From Chitinophagaceae bacterium (GTDB lineage: Bacteria > Bacteroidota > Bacteroidia > Chitinophagales > Chitinophagaceae): a stretch of DNA of 7,456 nt. This document shows, piece by piece, positions 6,375 through 7,456 of the stretch. Every line of letters begins with the position of its first letter. Within the stretch, counting starts at the first letter, position 1. The position numbers and the translations under genes were made by a program. Under the pieces are notes generated by a model. The model was given only the letters and a program-made list of their open reading frames with translations. It was not told the origin of the DNA and ran no database searches. The stretch lies in the NCBI GenBank assembly GCA_017989935.1, contig JAGNOY010000088.1:1-7456 (forward strand), read 5' to 3'.

Positions 6375-6953
6375 CTATTTAGGAAAAATCATTCGATAAT
6401 CTACCTTCACCTTGCCCTTGCTAATATCATCTAATTTCGATTTGAGCAAACGCCTCTTCAAAGGTTTCAAATGATCTATGAAAAGCACCCCATCAATATG
6501 ATCGTACTCGTGCAAAATTATTCGTGCCGTAATGCCATCAAAAGTTTGTTCGTGTGCTACAAAATTTTCATCCATATAACGCAAAGTCACTTCTTCGGCT
6601 CGATATACATCTTCACGAATTTTCGGAATACTTAAGCAACCTTCATTATAACTCCAATCGTCACCCGCCAATTCTACAATATGCGGATTGATAAACACTT
6701 GTTTGATGGGCGTTTCATCTTGATAATCTTTTTTTTCATCATCCTCCGCAGACTCCACAATTTGCAAACTATCTACCAAAAATAACCTGATGGCATAGTT
6801 TACCTGAGGGGCAGCCAAACCCACACCATTTGAGTTATAGAGTGTCTCCCACATGTTGGCGATCAATTCTTTTAATTGAGGAAATTCTGGTGTAATGTCC
6901 GGACAAACTTTACGCAGGGTCGGATGTCCATATGCAACGATAGGTAGAATCAT
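6375..6953 (-). CDS. def: Peptide deformylase
   Basis: A 192-residue cytoplasmic metallo-hydrolase that removes the formyl group from the N-terminal Met of new proteins. All three family motifs are intact: GVGLAAPQ (43-50), EGCLSIP (104-110) and HEYDH (148-152). The metal ligands are C106, H148 and H152, with E149 as catalytic Glu. The residue before the HExxH motif is Leu, where many deformylases have Gln. An acidic insertion at about 67-80 (EDDEKKDYQDE) lies between the first two motifs; from memory this is common in Bacteroidota members. The ATG at 6953 begins the typical MILPIVAYG N-terminus. It is a single gene here, with no fmt neighbour, and its promoter box lies 4 bases from the ATG. 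It is a housekeeping gene unrelated to the sugar operon, which starts 655 bases downstream on the same strand. Confidence 0.97.
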   Translation of the reverse strand: MILPIVAYGHPTLRKVCPDITPEFPQLKELIANMWETLYNSNGVGLAAPQVNYAIRLFLVDSLQIVESAEDDEKKDYQDETPIKQVFINPHIVELAGDDWSYNEGCLSIPKIREDVYRAEEVTLRYMDENFVAHEQTFDGITARIILHEYDHIDGVLFIDHLKPLKRRLLKSKLDDISKGKVKVDYRMIFPK

Positions 6954-6957
6954 GCGG

Positions 6958-6965
6958 CAAAGTTA
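6958..6965 (-). promoter_or_regulatory. def: -7 promoter box of peptide deformylase, probable leaderless or near-leaderless start
   Basis: On the minus strand TAACTTTG matches TAnnTTTG at all fixed positions and is followed by CCGC and then the ATG. A transcript starting 4-7 bases past the box would begin at or within a few bases of the start codon. The -33 region is only a T-rich stretch without a clear TTG. Confidence 0.5.
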
Positions 6966-6994
6966 ACAAGCTAATGCGAGATAAAAAAAATACA

Positions 6995-7076
6995 TTGGGC
7001 GCGTGAACCGGGCCTTTGCTTCAAGTCCACCCCCGCGAGGCGCGTGGTGCGGGCTTTCCGCGACAGTCCCTCGCGC
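6995..7076 (+). repeat. Bacteroidota-type intergenic repeat, copy 3
   Basis: It begins TTGGGCGCGTG and contains TCAAGTCCAC, a GC-rich near-palindrome at 7031-7047 (CCCCGCG, AGG, CGCGTGG; one mismatch in the stem compared with copy 2) and GCGGGCTTTCCGCGACAGTCCC, ending TCGCGC. It shares blocks with copies 1 and 2 and resembles the GGGCTTTCCGCTACAATCCC-type intergenic elements I recall from many Bacteroidota genomes. It lies upstream of peptide deformylase, about 30 bases beyond the -7 box. Confidence 0.6.
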
Positions 7077-7150
7077 AAGCATTCGTCTTCGGAAGTAGGT
7101 GTAATCTAGAAATCAAATGAACGTCCATTAAATTACTCACTAAAGCGAAT

Positions 7151-7225
7151 TCTTCAAAGAAGAGACGGCCTAAGATTCGAGGCAGCTAAAAATATTGAAA
7201 TCGAAGCCAAACTTTTATCCACTGT
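7151..7225 (+). repeat. 75-bp direct repeat, copy A
   Basis: Identical to 7382-7456 at 71 of 75 positions; the last 61 bases (from ACGGCCTAAG) differ at one base only. The offset is 231 bp, exactly 77 codons. In one frame the repeat carries the end of a reading frame (…EETA, stop at 7171) and then reopens as DSRQLKILKSKPNFYPLF. In another frame it reads GLRFEAAKNIEIEAKLLS. I do not recognise either peptide. Confidence 0.85.
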
Positions 7226-7305
7226 TTGAGCACAAACGAATGTTGCTCTATGGCGAATGTCTATATACGAGTTTGGATAAAAGCGGCGCAGATGAAATTA
7301 TTTAA
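7174..7305 (+). other. Possible coding remnant between the direct repeats
   Basis: An open stretch of 43 codons ends at TAA 7303-7305. It begins inside repeat copy A just after an in-frame stop at 7171-7173 and has no ATG until 7240. Its residue mix (NFYPLFEHKRMLLYGE, then a DKSGADEII end) is protein-like, without the low complexity of a chance frame. The same frame continues after the stop as another open stretch that ends …FIEYTA at 7402-7404, beside copy B. I do not recognise a family; this could be a decayed gene or chance. The remaining sequence between 7077 and 7456 holds no intact gene I can support. Confidence 0.2.
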
Positions 7306-7381
7306 TGCTTATCCGTTAAGCTACTTAATGAAACTAATAAACTCAGTTGTCATCTATCTAATACCAAAATATTGAATAAAA

Positions 7382-7456
7382 TCTTCATAGAATATACGGC
7401 CTAAGATTCGAGGCAGCTAAAAATATTGAAATCGAAGCCAAACTTTTATCCTCTGT
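7382..7456 (+). repeat. 75-bp direct repeat, copy B (runs to the window edge)
   Basis: Second copy of the repeat at 7151-7225. All four differences are T in this copy (7388, 7393, 7395, 7452). Similarity is still running at the last base, so the unit may extend further and more copies may follow outside the window. Confidence 0.85.

Noticed and set aside
5842..6399. 185-codon plus-strand open frame, cysteine-rich, across the heptamer array
   Set aside because: Its residues are direct translations of the repeated heptamers (recurring LC-x-LC patterns); it runs into the antisense of def. It is a by-product of the repeats, not a gene.
6231..6434. Plus-strand frame of 67 codons
   Set aside because: Starts at the edge of the heptamer array, crosses the intergenic repeat and ends antisense to def; not gene-like.
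7165..7225. Integron attC-like recombination site
   Set aside because: Only a 5-bp TTCGA/TCGAA pair was found inside the repeat; there are no GTTRRRY-type ends and no integrase in view.

Overview
The window looks like a piece of a Bacteroidota chromosome, from an AT-rich, probably environmental lineage. The evidence is the TAnnTTTG-type -7 boxes just ahead of start codons, the lack of Shine-Dalgarno sequences, a peptide deformylase with an acidic insertion, a GyrI-like tail and two kinds of intergenic repeat I associate with that phylum. I cannot name a genus.

Layout. Positions 1-89 (+) are the last codons of a gene that starts outside the window and resembles a GyrI-like/AraC effector-binding domain. 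Positions 175-1350 (+) encode a zinc-ribbon SAM methyltransferase of the sugar C-methyltransferase architecture. A degenerate intergenic repeat (about 1360-1480) separates it from a convergent, tightly packed five-gene operon on the minus strand, read from 5719 down to 1515: RmlC-type NDP-sugar 3,5-epimerase, C-methyltransferase (zinc domain, SAM domain, C-terminal Methyltransf_14 domain), SDR sugar reductase/epimerase, CmcI/rhamnosyl O-methyltransferase-type enzyme, and GT-A family 2 glycosyltransferase. Two junctions are 4-base ATGA overlaps and the other two have gaps of 2 and 5 bases.

The operon reads as a tailoring and transfer module for a branched, probably O-methylated deoxysugar destined for a surface glycan. 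A 4-keto-6-deoxy NDP-sugar would be epimerised, C-methylated and reduced at C4, and the sugar O-methylated and transferred; the order of the last steps is unknown. The nucleotidyltransferase and 4,6-dehydratase that must supply the precursor are not in the window. The operon instead begins next to a repeat array.

Upstream of the operon, 5772-6237 is a four-unit tandem array of about 108-127 bp units built from CACAGAG and CTCTGTG heptamers in opposite orientations, so each unit is a self-complementary hairpin-former. It is followed by a minus-strand copy of the intergenic repeat (about 6271-6366), then peptide deformylase (6375-6953, minus), whose promoter box lies only 4 bases from the ATG. 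Positions 6954-7456 hold no intact gene: another copy of the intergenic repeat (6995-7076), a 75-bp direct repeat (7151-7225 and 7382-7456, offset exactly 231 bp) and short open stretches that may be remnants of coding sequence.
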